Origin: Paracoccaceae bacterium
GTDB taxonomy: Bacteria; Pseudomonadota; Alphaproteobacteria; Rhodobacterales; Rhodobacteraceae
Assembly: GCA_016744015.1 (NCBI GenBank)
Contig: JADGFD010000005.1
Location: forward strand, 167,193-231,192
Direction: 5' to 3'
DNA length: 64,000 nucleotides
Shown here: positions 44,307 through 54,312 of the stretch, in pieces
Layout of the letters: every line of letters starts with the position of its first letter
Numbering within the stretch: the first letter of the stretch is position 1
Translations under genes and position numbers: made by a program
Notes under the pieces: model-generated
Told to the model about the DNA's origin: nothing
The model's database searches: none
Seen by the model: only the letters and a program-made list of their open reading frames with translations

Positions 44307-45276
44307 CTACATCAGCAAATTGGGTGCCCGCAGCACCATTGTCTTTATCCCAATCCCGTTTCACCCCAAGGCGCAGCAATATTGGCGAGGCCACAAATAT
44401 CGAAGAATATGTGCCCACAATCACGCCCCAGATCATGGCAAAAGTAAACCCGCGAATTACATCACCGCCCAGCACATAAAGCGCCACCAGCGCTAAAAGC
44501 GTGGTGACCGAGGTCATCACCGTGCGGGCGAGGGTTTCGTTGATCGACAGATTCAGGACTTCTTTTAGGGGCCGCGCCTTAAAGCGCCGGAGGTTTTCCC
44601 GCACGCGGTCGAACACCACTACGGTATCGTTCAAAGAGTAGCCCACAATGGTCAGAATCGCTGCAATAATAGAAAGGTTAAACTCAATTTGCATCACCGC
44701 AAACACACCAATGGTCAGGATCACATCATGCACCAAGGCCGCCACAGCCCCGAGGCTGAACTGCCATTCAAAGCGCAGCCATATATAAAACAGCACCGCT
44801 GCCACGGCCAGCAGCACGGCTTGAATACCGGCCACCACCAGCTCTCCCGAAACTTTTGCGCCCACGGAGTCCGTTTGCAAAAAGCTCACACCGTTGATCT
44901 CGCTGGAAAGCGCTGATTTCACCTCGGCAATAATATCATTTTGCGTCTCTGCATCGTCCGATTGCTGCTCAATCCGGATCATCACCGCATTGCGTTCGGT
45001 GTCCGTTAACTCAGCACCCGGGTCCACCACTTCGGTTACGGTAAAATCTCCCAGCTCAAGGCCAGAAAGCACATCACGGTAAGCACTCACTTCCACGGGA
45101 GCAGGGGTGGCCGTGCGGATCACCGAGCCGCCCTTAAAATCAATCCCGTAATTCAGGCCAAACATGAAAAATGCCACTACAGAGAGCACGGCCAGCACAG
45201 CCGACAGCCCCGCTGTAAGCGCTGTGACGCTAAAGAAGTTGATCTTGGTTTCGGTCGGAACAAGTTTCAGTCGCAT
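44299..45276 (-). CDS. secF: protein translocase subunit SecF
   Basis: A 325-residue six-TM RND-like protein with GIDFKGGSVIR near residue 46 and the conserved Asn/Asp TM motif SLNDTVVVFDRVRENLR. It works with SecD and YajC to pull exported proteins through SecYEG using the proton gradient. Confidence 0.95.
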   Translation of the reverse strand: MRLKLVPTETKINFFSVTALTAGLSAVLAVLSVVAFFMFGLNYGIDFKGGSVIRTATPAPVEVSAYRDVLSGLELGDFTVTEVVDPGAELTDTERNAVMIRIEQQSDDAETQNDIIAEVKSALSSEINGVSFLQTDSVGAKVSGELVVAGIQAVLLAVAAVLFYIWLRFEWQFSLGAVAALVHDVILTIGVFAVMQIEFNLSIIAAILTIVGYSLNDTVVVFDRVRENLRRFKARPLKEVLNLSINETLARTVMTSVTTLLALVALYVLGGDVIRGFTFAMIWGVIVGTYSSIFVASPILLRLGVKRDWDKDNGAAGTQFADVDA

Positions 45277-45285
45277 GGTCTTCCC

Positions 45286-46947
45286 TCACACTTCAATCGT
45301 TTTTGGCTTGCGGGCTTTTAGGTAAAGCACCACCAATAGCCGGGTTACCCAGATCGCGGTAAAGACCGAGGTCACAATCCCCAACCCCAGCGTCACCGCA
45401 AAGCCCTTCACAGGGCCAGAACCCATCATAAACAGGATAATCGCAGCAATCAGCGTGGTTACGTTGGCGTCAATAATCGCCGAAGTTGCCTTTTCATAGC
45501 CAATCTCGATGGCGCGCGCGGGGCCTTTCCCGCGCCGCAGTTCCTCCTTGATCCGCTCAAACACCAGCACATTGGCATCCACCGCCATGCCAAGCGTTAA
45601 CACAATACCGGCAATGCCGGGCAGTGTTAGCGTGGCCCCGATGGTGCTCAGTAGTGCAAAAAGCATCACGATGTTAAGCCCCAGCGCCACATTGGCAAAC
45701 ACACCAAACATCCCGTAGCTCAGCACCATAAACACCACCACGGCCACCATGGCGACAATCGCCGCCACTTTGCCCGCGTCAATGCTATCTTGCCCCAGCT
45801 CCGGCCCGATGGTCCGGCGCTCAAGCACCTTAAGCTCGGCCGGCAGCGCCCCTGCGCGCAGCAAAATCGCCAGTTGGCCACTTTCTTCCACCGTAAAGCG
45901 GCCGGTAATAATCCCCGAGCCCCCCAAAATCGCGGTTTGAATGCGCGGGGCCGAGATCACTTCTTTATCAAGCACAATGGCAAAGAGCTGGCCCACATTC
46001 GCCGCTGTATGCGCGCCAAACAAGCGCGCGCCGGTGGGGTTAAAGGTAAAGCCCACGGCGGGGTTGCCGTTTTGGTCAAATTGCGTTTGCGCGTCGGTCA
46101 GCATTTCGCCGCCCACAACGGGGGCGCGCTTAACCACATAATAGCCCTCGCCCTCGTTCACAGACGGATAAATCACGTTATTCAGCCCCGGGTTTTCGTC
46201 AGGGCTGGCCACTTGCCGCACCACCTCATTAAAGGTCAGCTTGGCTGTCCGGCCAATCAGCTCCAGCAGTTCTTCAGCCGAGCCGATCCCCGGCACCTGA
46301 ATCAATATCCGGTCCGCCCCTTGGCGCTGAATGGTTGGCTCCCGCGTGCCCGCCTCATCCACACGGCGGCGGATAATTTCAAGGCTTTGCAGCATGGTGC
46401 GGTCGTCGGTGGCAATTTTCTCGGCGTCTGACAGCACCAAAACGATCTCATCACCCTCAGCCGATACCTCAAAATCCCGCGCACCTGCACCCGTGAGCGA
46501 AACCACAGGGCGGGTGAGAGTATTTATCTGGGCCACCGCCTCGTCAATGGCTTCTGCATTACCAATGCGCACTCGCAACTGGTTCTCGCCCTCTTGGCGG
46601 AGCACTGTGCCAAACAGCTCCTTCTGCTCACGCAAAATATCCTTCACCGCGGGCCACATCGCATCCAGTCGATCTTGGTAAACATCGGAAACGTTGACCT
46701 CGACCAGCACATGCGCCCCGCCACGCAAATCCAGCCCGAGGTTCACCAGTGCGTTTGGCAAGTAATCCGGCCAAGCATCACGCGCAGCTATCAGCTCTGG
46801 CGTTTCTGGCTCACCCTTTTCCAGCGCCACCACAGCATCATTATGCTGCTCCACCGTGGTATAAAAGGCGTTTGGCATCGCAAAAGCCAGCCCTGCGAGG
46901 CAAATGATCCATATCAGGGCTTGCTTCCAAAGCGGAAAGTGCAGCAT
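45286..46947 (-). CDS. secD: protein translocase subunit SecD
   Basis: A 553-residue six-TM partner of SecF with the GLDLRGGAHVLVEV segment, a large periplasmic P1 domain, and GMAVDANVLVFERIKEE in the C-terminal TM bundle. Nine bases upstream of secF. Confidence 0.95.
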   Translation of the reverse strand: MLHFPLWKQALIWIICLAGLAFAMPNAFYTTVEQHNDAVVALEKGEPETPELIAARDAWPDYLPNALVNLGLDLRGGAHVLVEVNVSDVYQDRLDAMWPAVKDILREQKELFGTVLRQEGENQLRVRIGNAEAIDEAVAQINTLTRPVVSLTGAGARDFEVSAEGDEIVLVLSDAEKIATDDRTMLQSLEIIRRRVDEAGTREPTIQRQGADRILIQVPGIGSAEELLELIGRTAKLTFNEVVRQVASPDENPGLNNVIYPSVNEGEGYYVVKRAPVVGGEMLTDAQTQFDQNGNPAVGFTFNPTGARLFGAHTAANVGQLFAIVLDKEVISAPRIQTAILGGSGIITGRFTVEESGQLAILLRAGALPAELKVLERRTIGPELGQDSIDAGKVAAIVAMVAVVVFMVLSYGMFGVFANVALGLNIVMLFALLSTIGATLTLPGIAGIVLTLGMAVDANVLVFERIKEELRRGKGPARAIEIGYEKATSAIIDANVTTLIAAIILFMMGSGPVKGFAVTLGLGIVTSVFTAIWVTRLLVVLYLKARKPKTIEV

Positions 46948-46965
46948 ATTCAGGCGTCCTTAAAC

Positions 46966-46989
46966 AAAACGCGCCCTTTTAGAGGCGCG
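46966..46989 (-). terminator. weak hairpin between yajC and secD
   Basis: Minus-strand CGCGCC / GGCGCG stem (6 bp) then TTTT. It may partially terminate after yajC and lower secDF expression. Confidence 0.4.
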
Positions 46990-46997
46990 CGCAATAA

Positions 46998-47330
46998 CTA
47001 TTCGCTTGGTTCGGTTTTGTTCATAACAGACGCAATGGTGTGCTGCAAAACGCGGATCTTTACCCCATCCGCAATTTCCACCTCAACCTCGTTGGCGTCT
47101 TCCTTTACCTTGGTCACCTTACCAATAATGCCACCTTGGGTCAGCACTTGGTCACCGCGCCGCAAGGCCGCCACCATGGCTTTGTGCTCTTTCATCTTCT
47201 TTTGCTGTGGCCGGATCATCAGGAAATACATAATCCCGAAAATCAGAACAATTGGCAAAATCCCGCCAAGACCACCAGCAAGGCCACCAGCCCCGCCCGC
47301 CGTTTGCGCATATGCTGCGGATACAAACAT
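46998..47330 (-). CDS. yajC: preprotein translocase accessory subunit YajC
   Basis: A 110-residue protein: a signal-like N-terminus, a TM helix with a Gly-rich lead-in (about 12-40), then the RPQQKKMKEHKAMVAAL signature and a small cytosolic domain. First gene of the sec unit. Confidence 0.94.
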   Translation of the reverse strand: MFVSAAYAQTAGGAGGLAGGLGGILPIVLIFGIMYFLMIRPQQKKMKEHKAMVAALRRGDQVLTQGGIIGKVTKVKEDANEVEVEIADGVKIRVLQHTIASVMNKTEPSE

Positions 47331-47435
47331 GAAAAACCCCTTTTTAGCACCGGGCGACTCCCGCCCATGATTTCAGGGGGAACCTAAGCATCGCTAAAGG
47401 GAATGACAAGAGATGATGCGCATTTCTGCCGTGCG

Positions 47436-47687
47436 TTAAGCGTCTGTCTTTTTACCAAACTTGCGCAGCAGCCGAATGGTGAGCAGCATCGCAGGTGTGG
47501 CGTGCATAAGCAGATCAAAAATATCAATCGGCTTGGTGAGCGTGCCGCTAAACAGCATGTCAAGCTTGGCAAATAAATGCGGCGGCTCTGTCATAAATGG
47601 CAAATAGGGCGCCAAGCCCAAAAAGATCGTCATTATGACCAGAAATTGCATCGGAATTTTATCGATTAACGCACCAATTTTTTGCAT
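47436..47687 (-). CDS. small membrane protein (two TM), unknown
   Basis: An 83-residue protein with a hydrophobic segment near 12-32, an amphipathic middle and a second TM near 60-76, then a basic KFGKKTDA tail. I recall related Rhodobacterales proteins being labelled RND transporter, but this is far too small to be one. About 100 bases upstream of yajC and co-directional. Confidence 0.6.
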   Translation of the reverse strand: MQKIGALIDKIPMQFLVIMTIFLGLAPYLPFMTEPPHLFAKLDMLFSGTLTKPIDIFDLLMHATPAMLLTIRLLRKFGKKTDA

Positions 47688-47809
47688 GTCGTTCCCTCGG
47701 GTTTTTGTTTGCCTCGCATGTCACTCTTTTTGGCACGCATTACAAGGGGCTTGCGGCAATTTAGCCTAAAGGTAAGCCCCGCTTTTTTGCCAATGCGAGG
47801 CCTATTTGC

Positions 47810-48235
47810 CTATCCCTTAGGTGGCGCCCTAAACTTCTGCCAATAGCCCCGCGCCAGCACCGCGATCAGTAACCACACAGAGCTTCGAAGCACCATCGCC
47901 CCCACGGTTTTACCATTATAAAGCCCGTCAAACTGGATCACATATATCCCCATTGCCAGAAAAACCAGCAGCGTTGCCCCAGCAATTGCCGCCGAAAGCC
48001 GCACGCCGTTGAGCTTCCACATCCAGAGCAGCACCCCAGCCACAATATAAGCAAAGCCAGCCAAAAAGTTAAACCACAGCACAAAGCCAATGGTGTTTTC
48101 CGCCTCGGAAATCACCGTTGCATCAAACAGGTTTCGCCCCCCCGAAAACAGCGTGAGCGCCCCAAATGCTATTGCGGTTACGGCCAATACTGTCACCATC
48201 AGCGGCCGTTCATTTGCCTTTGCAACCTCGTTCAT
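47810..48235 (-). CDS. four-TM membrane protein, unknown
   Basis: A 141-residue protein with four hydrophobic segments (about 15-32, 48-68, 74-95, 112-130) and short charged ends. ATG 48235 follows AAGGAG. Resembles small DoxX-like or DUF-class bundles but no motif clinches it. Confidence 0.65.
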   Translation of the reverse strand: MNEVAKANERPLMVTVLAVTAIAFGALTLFSGGRNLFDATVISEAENTIGFVLWFNFLAGFAYIVAGVLLWMWKLNGVRLSAAIAGATLLVFLAMGIYVIQFDGLYNGKTVGAMVLRSSVWLLIAVLARGYWQKFRAPPKG

Positions 48236-48430
48236 CGTCCTACTCCTTAAGTATAGCCATTTTGGCACCCATCACATATAAGTATTTACTTACTTGCTGA
48301 TTGCTTTCAACCCCTGCCTCCAGAATTCCGCGTGTCAAAATCGCACAGCATGCTGAGCAAGCCCTAAGCACATGACAGATTTCTTTAAAAAGTTAGGAAC
48401 TGAAGCCAACACTTCAGTGGGCACTATCCG

Positions 48431-49258
48431 TTATGGATGGCGATAAAAAATATGATCACCGATCACCGTTGTTTGCTCCATGGCATGCATCCAGCTCGGG
48501 GCAACGGCGTCCGTGTGGTAAAAAACCGCGCCGCCGGTGAGCACCCGCGCGCGCCCCTCAATCATCATAGCGGCAATTTTTTTGATCCGCTCATAGGCTG
48601 TTGGGTTGCCGATGGCTTCAACCTTGCCGTCGCAATAATAAGAAAACTGGCAGCGGTGCCGACGCCCGGTGCCATCGCGTACAACCGCACACACGTTATC
48701 CGGAAACCGCGAGGAATCCGCGCGGTTCAAAATCACCTCAGCCACCGCCATTTGCCCCCACAGGTCTTCGCCCCGCGCTTCAAAATATAGTGCCTCCGAG
48801 AGGCAAGTCCATTGCGGGCCGCCGGTCGCGGCGGGCATGGCGTCCAGAATCTGGCGGTTAAAGCTGGCGATGGTTGGCGAAATTTCGGTGCCCGAGCGCG
48901 CCACCTGCCCAGCCAATGCCAGCCGCGCCGCCTCGGCCTCGGCCTCTCGCCGCGCCGCGGCCCCTTGAAAAACCCGCCCCAACATGCCGCGCTTTGGCGG
49001 CTTTGAGGCCACAAAGCTCACGCCGCCCAGCTCCGCCAAACGATCAGCTGTGAGCGTGCCCATAACCGCGCGTTCCAGTGACATCATGGCCACTATCTGT
49101 CCGGCCACCTGGCCATCTACCGTATCCGTAGTGGGCACAAGCTCTGCATTGGCATTGGTCAATAGCAACAGCCCCACAAGCCCAGCAACAGCGCCCGTTA
49201 GCGCTGCGCCGAGCTTTTGCCCGCGATTGATATGTCTGGTTTCAAACAGTTTAAACAT
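48431..49258 (-). CDS. SleB-type cell-wall hydrolase
   Basis: A 275-residue protein: one N-terminal TM/signal anchor (about 18-38), an Ala-rich linker, and a SleB/Hydrolase_2 catalytic domain with ALYFEARGE (about 158-166, containing the presumed catalytic Glu) and FYHTDAVAPSW near the C-terminus. The family includes spore-cortex lytic transglycosylases; non-sporing alphaproteobacteria use them in envelope remodelling. The start is between ATG 49258 and a TTG three codons upstream. Confidence 0.88.
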   Translation of the reverse strand: MFKLFETRHINRGQKLGAALTGAVAGLVGLLLLTNANAELVPTTDTVDGQVAGQIVAMMSLERAVMGTLTADRLAELGGVSFVASKPPKRGMLGRVFQGAAARREAEAEAARLALAGQVARSGTEISPTIASFNRQILDAMPAATGGPQWTCLSEALYFEARGEDLWGQMAVAEVILNRADSSRFPDNVCAVVRDGTGRRHRCQFSYYCDGKVEAIGNPTAYERIKKIAAMMIEGRARVLTGGAVFYHTDAVAPSWMHAMEQTTVIGDHIFYRHP

Positions 49259-49417
49259 CCCTTCCAATAACCGCCAGAATTTCTCACATTCTACGCGCCG
49301 GAGTCTATCCCCATTTTGTTAAACAACTGGGAATCCCTTAATATAAGGGGTCGATCTGTTCAAAAAATTGCGAAACAATGGCGCGAATCGGGCACCTCGC
49401 CGAAAAATACAGCAGAA

Positions 49418-51877
49418 TCACTTGGCGCTTGCCGCCAAAAGGCTTGCCTGCGCTGCGGCTAGCCGCGCAATCGGCACACGGTAAGGTGAGCAGGACACAT
49501 AGTCAAACCCCGCGACTTTGCAAAAGCGCACTGAAGCCGGATCTCCACCGTGCTCGCCACACATGCCGAGCACTAGGGCTGGGTTGGCCGCCCGCCCGCG
49601 CTGCGCCGCGATCAGCAAAAGCTCCCCTACACCTTCCACATCAAGGCTATGGAACGGGTCATCCGGAAATACCCCCTGCTGCACATATTCGCGCATAAAC
49701 CGCCCAGCGTCATCTCGTGAAAGACCATAGGTCATCTGCGTCAGATCATTGGTGCCAAAGCTGAGGAACGCACTGCTTTCGGCGAGGTCTCCGGCCCGCA
49801 AAGCCGCGCGCGGGGTTTCCACCATCACGCCCAGTTTATAGGCTACCGTGCTACCCACCTCAGCTGCCACGGCTTCAATCCGCGCCTTGATCAGCTCGAC
49901 CTCGCGGTTTGCCGAAACAAGCGGAATCATAATTTCAGGCACCACGGCATCCCCCGTTATGGCAAAGACCTGCGCCGCAGCTTCAAATATCGCGCGCGCC
50001 TGCATTTCATAAATCTCCGGTGTGGTAATGCCTATGCGCACACCCCGTTTGCCCAGCATCGGGTTGACCTCAGCAAGCTCCTCGGCCCGCCGCGCCACCT
50101 GCACCACGCTCATGCCCATGGCTTGGGCCAGCGCTGCCATTCCAGCCTCGTCAACAGGCATAAACTCGTGCAAGGGCGGGTCTAACAAGCGAATGGTTAC
50201 CGGCTGGCCACGCATTATTTCGAACAACTCGACAAAGTCGGCTTTTTGCATGGGGAGCAGTTGGTCAAGCGAGGCCTTACGGGCCACAGCATCAGGCGCG
50301 AGGATCATTTCCCGCATGACCTGCACCCGCTCGGGCGCAAAAAACATATGTTCCGTGCGGCAAAGACCAATGCCATCAACCCCAAAACGCTGGGCAAGCC
50401 GGGCATCCGCAGGGGTGTCGGCGTTGGCACGCACCTGAAGGTCGCGCACCTCGTCAGCCCAGTTCATCAGGGTTTTGAACGGGCCGCCAAGGTTCGGCTG
50501 AGTCATGGTTGTCGCACCAGCCAGCACCTGCCCACTGGTGCCATCTACTGTGATTTGTGCTCCCGCCTCCAGCCGTCGCCCGTCAGGGCAAACCAGCACC
50601 GAATCATCCAGTCGCAGCTCTCCGGCACCTACAATGCAGGGCACGCCAAGGCCGCGCGCAATCACGGCGGCGTGGGAGGTCATCCCACCTCGCAGCGTCA
50701 GCACCCCGCTGGCCGCATGGATGCCTCGAATATCATCGGCGCCGGTTTCGACACGCACCAAAATGGCCGCCTGCCCTTGGGCCGCCATGGTCATCGCGGC
50801 TTCAGGAGTAAACACCACCCGCCCCGTAGCGGCACCGGGGCTGGCTGAAAGCCCTTTGGCCAGAATATCGCGTGCCGCGCCCTCATCAATTTGCGGGTGC
50901 AAATGGTCGCCCAGCGCATGGGGCTCTGTGCGCAAAACCGCGTCGTTTTTGGTGATAATTCCGGCTTCCGCAAGGTCTACATTTATGCGCAGAGCCGCCA
51001 CGCTAGAGCGCTTGGCTGGGCTGGCATCCAGCAGCCAAAGCGCGCCGTTTTGCACTGTGAATTCAACCTGAAAAGCGTCACCAAACCCTTTTGCGAGGCG
51101 TTCACCTGCTGTGCGCAGGCCCGCCTGCACCTTGGCGGGCACGGCCTCAATGCTCAGCGGCTCCCGCGCGCCAATAATGGCATCTTGCCCTTGGGATTGC
51201 GGCAAATACCGCCCCCAAAGCCGTGCTTCGCCCGTTTTATCATCCACCGCTTGTGCCGCTCCCGCGCCGGTGACACCGCGCCCAATGCCGAGCACCATGT
51301 GTTGGATAATCAGCGCACAGCCTGCATCTTTGGGCGCGCCTTTGGCTTGCCGCAGGATTTTGGCCGAGGGCCGGTTCCACGCCCGCGCCATATGCAAAAT
51401 GCAAGCTTTGAGCTGGGTCTCGGGGTCTTGCGGAAAGGCTTCGTCGGTTTCAAGTTCAAAACTCGATTTGCATCGTGCTATGCGCGCTGCGCCATCTGGC
51501 AAGTCCGAGTCAAAATCCTCTGCCTCCAGCCCCGCTACATTGGTGGCATAGGACTGGATAAAGCGACGATAGAGTAAATAGGCGGCGTCTTCCCCCACAT
51601 CGGGCAAGGTGGAATCGCTGATGCCGATGTTGAGAATGGCGGTCGGGCCGCCCCATTCTGGGTTCAGGGGTGAGGCGCGCAGGGATAGAAGGCCAGTGAG
51701 GACGGCTTTAGGCAATGCAGGCACCTTGCCGGTTTTTGCAATCTGGGAGACATCATCAGCCGACAGCACCACAGCTTGAGGCACGGGCAATTTGAGAGCC
51801 GCCATTTTGGCAAGGCGACAGGCGCGGGTGCCGTGCATACGCACGTTAAGCTCGGTTTTGCCATCCAGAAAGATCAT
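49418..51877 (-). CDS. ppdK: pyruvate,phosphate dikinase-like protein with divergent N-terminal domain
   Basis: An 819-residue protein. The swivelling His domain (GGMTSHAAVIARGLG) and the PEP/pyruvate domain (GLCRTEHMFF, NPMLGKRG, GTNDLTQMTYG and GMCGEHGG with the catalytic Cys) are intact. The N-terminal ATP-grasp region is shorter and altered: the usual GGKGANLAEM and RSGA-rich segments are replaced by HGTRACRLAKM and LRASPLNPEW. It may have weak or changed nucleotide use. Adjacent to glyS, as in other Rhodobacterales. PPDK or a specialised PEP-synthase-like enzyme are both possible. Confidence 0.82.
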   Translation of the reverse strand: MIFLDGKTELNVRMHGTRACRLAKMAALKLPVPQAVVLSADDVSQIAKTGKVPALPKAVLTGLLSLRASPLNPEWGGPTAILNIGISDSTLPDVGEDAAYLLYRRFIQSYATNVAGLEAEDFDSDLPDGAARIARCKSSFELETDEAFPQDPETQLKACILHMARAWNRPSAKILRQAKGAPKDAGCALIIQHMVLGIGRGVTGAGAAQAVDDKTGEARLWGRYLPQSQGQDAIIGAREPLSIEAVPAKVQAGLRTAGERLAKGFGDAFQVEFTVQNGALWLLDASPAKRSSVAALRINVDLAEAGIITKNDAVLRTEPHALGDHLHPQIDEGAARDILAKGLSASPGAATGRVVFTPEAAMTMAAQGQAAILVRVETGADDIRGIHAASGVLTLRGGMTSHAAVIARGLGVPCIVGAGELRLDDSVLVCPDGRRLEAGAQITVDGTSGQVLAGATTMTQPNLGGPFKTLMNWADEVRDLQVRANADTPADARLAQRFGVDGIGLCRTEHMFFAPERVQVMREMILAPDAVARKASLDQLLPMQKADFVELFEIMRGQPVTIRLLDPPLHEFMPVDEAGMAALAQAMGMSVVQVARRAEELAEVNPMLGKRGVRIGITTPEIYEMQARAIFEAAAQVFAITGDAVVPEIMIPLVSANREVELIKARIEAVAAEVGSTVAYKLGVMVETPRAALRAGDLAESSAFLSFGTNDLTQMTYGLSRDDAGRFMREYVQQGVFPDDPFHSLDVEGVGELLLIAAQRGRAANPALVLGMCGEHGGDPASVRFCKVAGFDYVSCSPYRVPIARLAAAQASLLAASAK

Positions 51878-51954
51878 CGCCGCGGCCTTTGGTTTGGTTG
51901 CAGCGCAGCATAGGCTATGCGTTAGGTTTGGCAATGGGGAAAACCGCGCGGGCT

Positions 51955-52023
51955 GCGCATTTTGCCGATGGCAAAATGCGCCGTGGCCTCGGCTTCGCCT
52001 CGGTTAGGGGGCGCTGCCCCCTC
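51955..52023. repeat. dispersed repeat: hairpin, 23-bp core and second hairpin
   Basis: Hairpin TTTTGCC-GAT-GGCAAAA (51961-51977), then a 23-base block (51983-52005) identical to 1345-1367, then AGGGGGC-GCT-GCCCCCT (52007-52023). It lies between glyS and the PPDK-like gene in a 188-base gap. Confidence 0.7.
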
Positions 52024-52065
52024 GCTGCGCTCACCCCCGGAGTATTTAGGGAAGACTGATGTTGG

Positions 52066-54309
52066 TTAGCCGCTGATTTCGGAGAACATGGCCACCTTTT
52101 GCATAACCTCGCGGATTTCGTTGAGCAGGCAGAGGCGGTTGCGGCGGGTGATTTGGTTTTCGGCGTTGACTTGGACGTCGTCAAAGAAGGTGTAAATCGG
52201 GGCGCGGAGTGCGGCGAGGGCGGCCATGGCGGCTTCGATGTTTTCGGCTTTGAGGGCGGTTTCGATGCTTGGGGCGGCCTCGGTGAGCGCTTTGAACAGG
52301 GCCTGCTCGGCGGGGGCTTCGGCGAATTTTATGTCGGGCTGGCCCTCATAGGACACGCCGTCCTTTTTCTCCTCGGCGCGCAGAATGTTGTTGGCGCGCT
52401 TGAAGCCTTGCAGGAGGTTTTCGCCGTCATCCGTGTTGAGGAAAGCCTGTAATGCCTCGGCGCGCTTAACGAGCAGGGTGAGGTCATCATTGCCGGGCAT
52501 GGCGAGGCAGGCATCGATGACATCATGCCGGATGCCTTTGTCTTTGAGGTAGACTTTGAGGCGGTCGTGGAAGAAGGAGAGGAGATTTTGGGGAGCCTCG
52601 GCCAACCAACTAATATGGCTTTGATACTCATTACTGGAATTGTCGGTGGCAATTTCCAATGCAGGCAAATCAGCTTCGAGCTGTTCACGCGTGCCAGAAA
52701 GTAAGGAGCCTCTCCAATTTGGATCTGCTAGCTTCGTTTTCGCTTCACTAACTTGGTTTCTAATATTCAACAACGCGCCAGAAAGGGCGAGTTTCCAAGG
52801 TTGGGAATTAATAGCTCTATCAAGTTGCTCAACTAGCCCGACCCTCAGATCATTCTCTAGCACCAAGCGAATAACCCCCAGCGCGGCCCGCCGCAAAGCA
52901 AATGGGTCTTTACTCCCCGTTGGTTTCTCGTCAATCGCCCAAAAGCCCGTCAGCGTATCAATCTTATCCGCCAACGCCACGGCCACCGAGGTCGGTTCGC
53001 TTGGCACATCATCGCTTGGCCCCAGCGGCTGCCAGTGTTGCTCGCAGGCGTTGGCAACCTCGGCGGGCATCCCTGCCGCCTCGGCATAATAGCGGCCCAT
53101 CAGGCCTTGCAGCTCGGGGAATTCATAGACCATCTCGCTCATCAGGCCGGCCTTGCAAATCTCCGCCGCCTGCCCTGCCAGATCTGCATCGGCCCCGACC
53201 ATCGGCGCAATTTCCCGCGCCAGCGCAGCAATGCGCGCCACCCGCTCGGCCTGTGTGCCGAGCTTGTTGTGGAATGTCACATTCTCAAGCTTCGCGGCCA
53301 TATCCGCCAGCGGCACCCGCAGGTCATTCTCCCAGAAGAACTTCGCGTCAGACAGCCGGGCAAACAGCACCTTTTGGTTGCCCGCCAGTATCGTCGCGCC
53401 TGCGTCTGCGGTTTCCCGATTGGCCACAGTCACAAATTTCTCAATCCGGCCCGTTTTAGGATTCCGCACACTAAAAAACTTCTGGTGCTCGCGCATCGAG
53501 CTTTGCAGCACCTCTGGCGGCAGCGCAAAAAAATCCTCGGCGATGCCACCCATCAGCACCACCGGCCACTCGACCAAACCCGCGACCTCAGCCAAAAGCG
53601 CCCGATCTTCGACCACGTCCAGCCCCAGTGCAAAAGCGGCATTCGTCGCATCATGCCAAATCATATCCGCCCGCTCGGCAGGGTCCAGCATCACATAAGC
53701 CGCCTTTAGCTTAGCCTCGTAATCCTCAAAACTTGAAACGCTAAACCGCCCCGGTGCCATAAACCGATGCCCCTCTGTGCTATCGCCAACCGGAACATCT
53801 ACTTGAACAGGCACAACTTCAACTTCAGTCTTCCCTAAAATACTCAAAACCGAATGGAGCGGCCGCACCCAGCGCATTTGGCTGGCACCCCAGCGCATAG
53901 ACTTTGGCCATGGGAAATTGTGAACAACCTCCGAAACCACTTCGGAAAGCACCTCAGCAGCGCCTCGCCCGGGCTTTACAATTTCAACCACATAAATGTC
54001 GCCCTTTTTGTCAGCCTTCACCACAAGGTCCTCGCGGCTCACGCCCGCGCCCCGAAGGAAGCCCTCAATCGCTTTCTCCGGCGCGCCAACACGTGGGCCT
54101 TTGCGCTCTTCACGCAAGGTAGGCGAGGCCTCCAGCACGCCACACACATTCAGGCATAGCCGGCGCGGCGTGGTAAACACGGCGGCGCTTTCATAGGTAA
54201 TCCCCGCTTCAACCATACCATTGGTCACCAATTTCTTGAGGTCTTCCCCCGCGCGCTTTTGCATCCGCGCCGGAATTTCCTCGCTAAACAGCTCTAGCAA
54301 ATAATCCAT
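52066..54309 (-). CDS. glyS: glycyl-tRNA synthetase beta subunit
   Basis: A 747-residue beta subunit of the alpha2beta2 bacterial-type GlyRS. It opens with LLELFSEEIPARM, includes the long tRNA-recognition/HD-like region with MREHQKFFSV and ALADKIDTL, and ends in an anticodon-like domain. Charges tRNA-Gly together with glyQ. Four bases downstream of the small anchored protein. Confidence 0.95.
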   Translation of the reverse strand: MDYLLELFSEEIPARMQKRAGEDLKKLVTNGMVEAGITYESAAVFTTPRRLCLNVCGVLEASPTLREERKGPRVGAPEKAIEGFLRGAGVSREDLVVKADKKGDIYVVEIVKPGRGAAEVLSEVVSEVVHNFPWPKSMRWGASQMRWVRPLHSVLSILGKTEVEVVPVQVDVPVGDSTEGHRFMAPGRFSVSSFEDYEAKLKAAYVMLDPAERADMIWHDATNAAFALGLDVVEDRALLAEVAGLVEWPVVLMGGIAEDFFALPPEVLQSSMREHQKFFSVRNPKTGRIEKFVTVANRETADAGATILAGNQKVLFARLSDAKFFWENDLRVPLADMAAKLENVTFHNKLGTQAERVARIAALAREIAPMVGADADLAGQAAEICKAGLMSEMVYEFPELQGLMGRYYAEAAGMPAEVANACEQHWQPLGPSDDVPSEPTSVAVALADKIDTLTGFWAIDEKPTGSKDPFALRRAALGVIRLVLENDLRVGLVEQLDRAINSQPWKLALSGALLNIRNQVSEAKTKLADPNWRGSLLSGTREQLEADLPALEIATDNSSNEYQSHISWLAEAPQNLLSFFHDRLKVYLKDKGIRHDVIDACLAMPGNDDLTLLVKRAEALQAFLNTDDGENLLQGFKRANNILRAEEKKDGVSYEGQPDIKFAEAPAEQALFKALTEAAPSIETALKAENIEAAMAALAALRAPIYTFFDDVQVNAENQITRRNRLCLLNEIREVMQKVAMFSEISG

Positions 54310-54312
54310 GGT

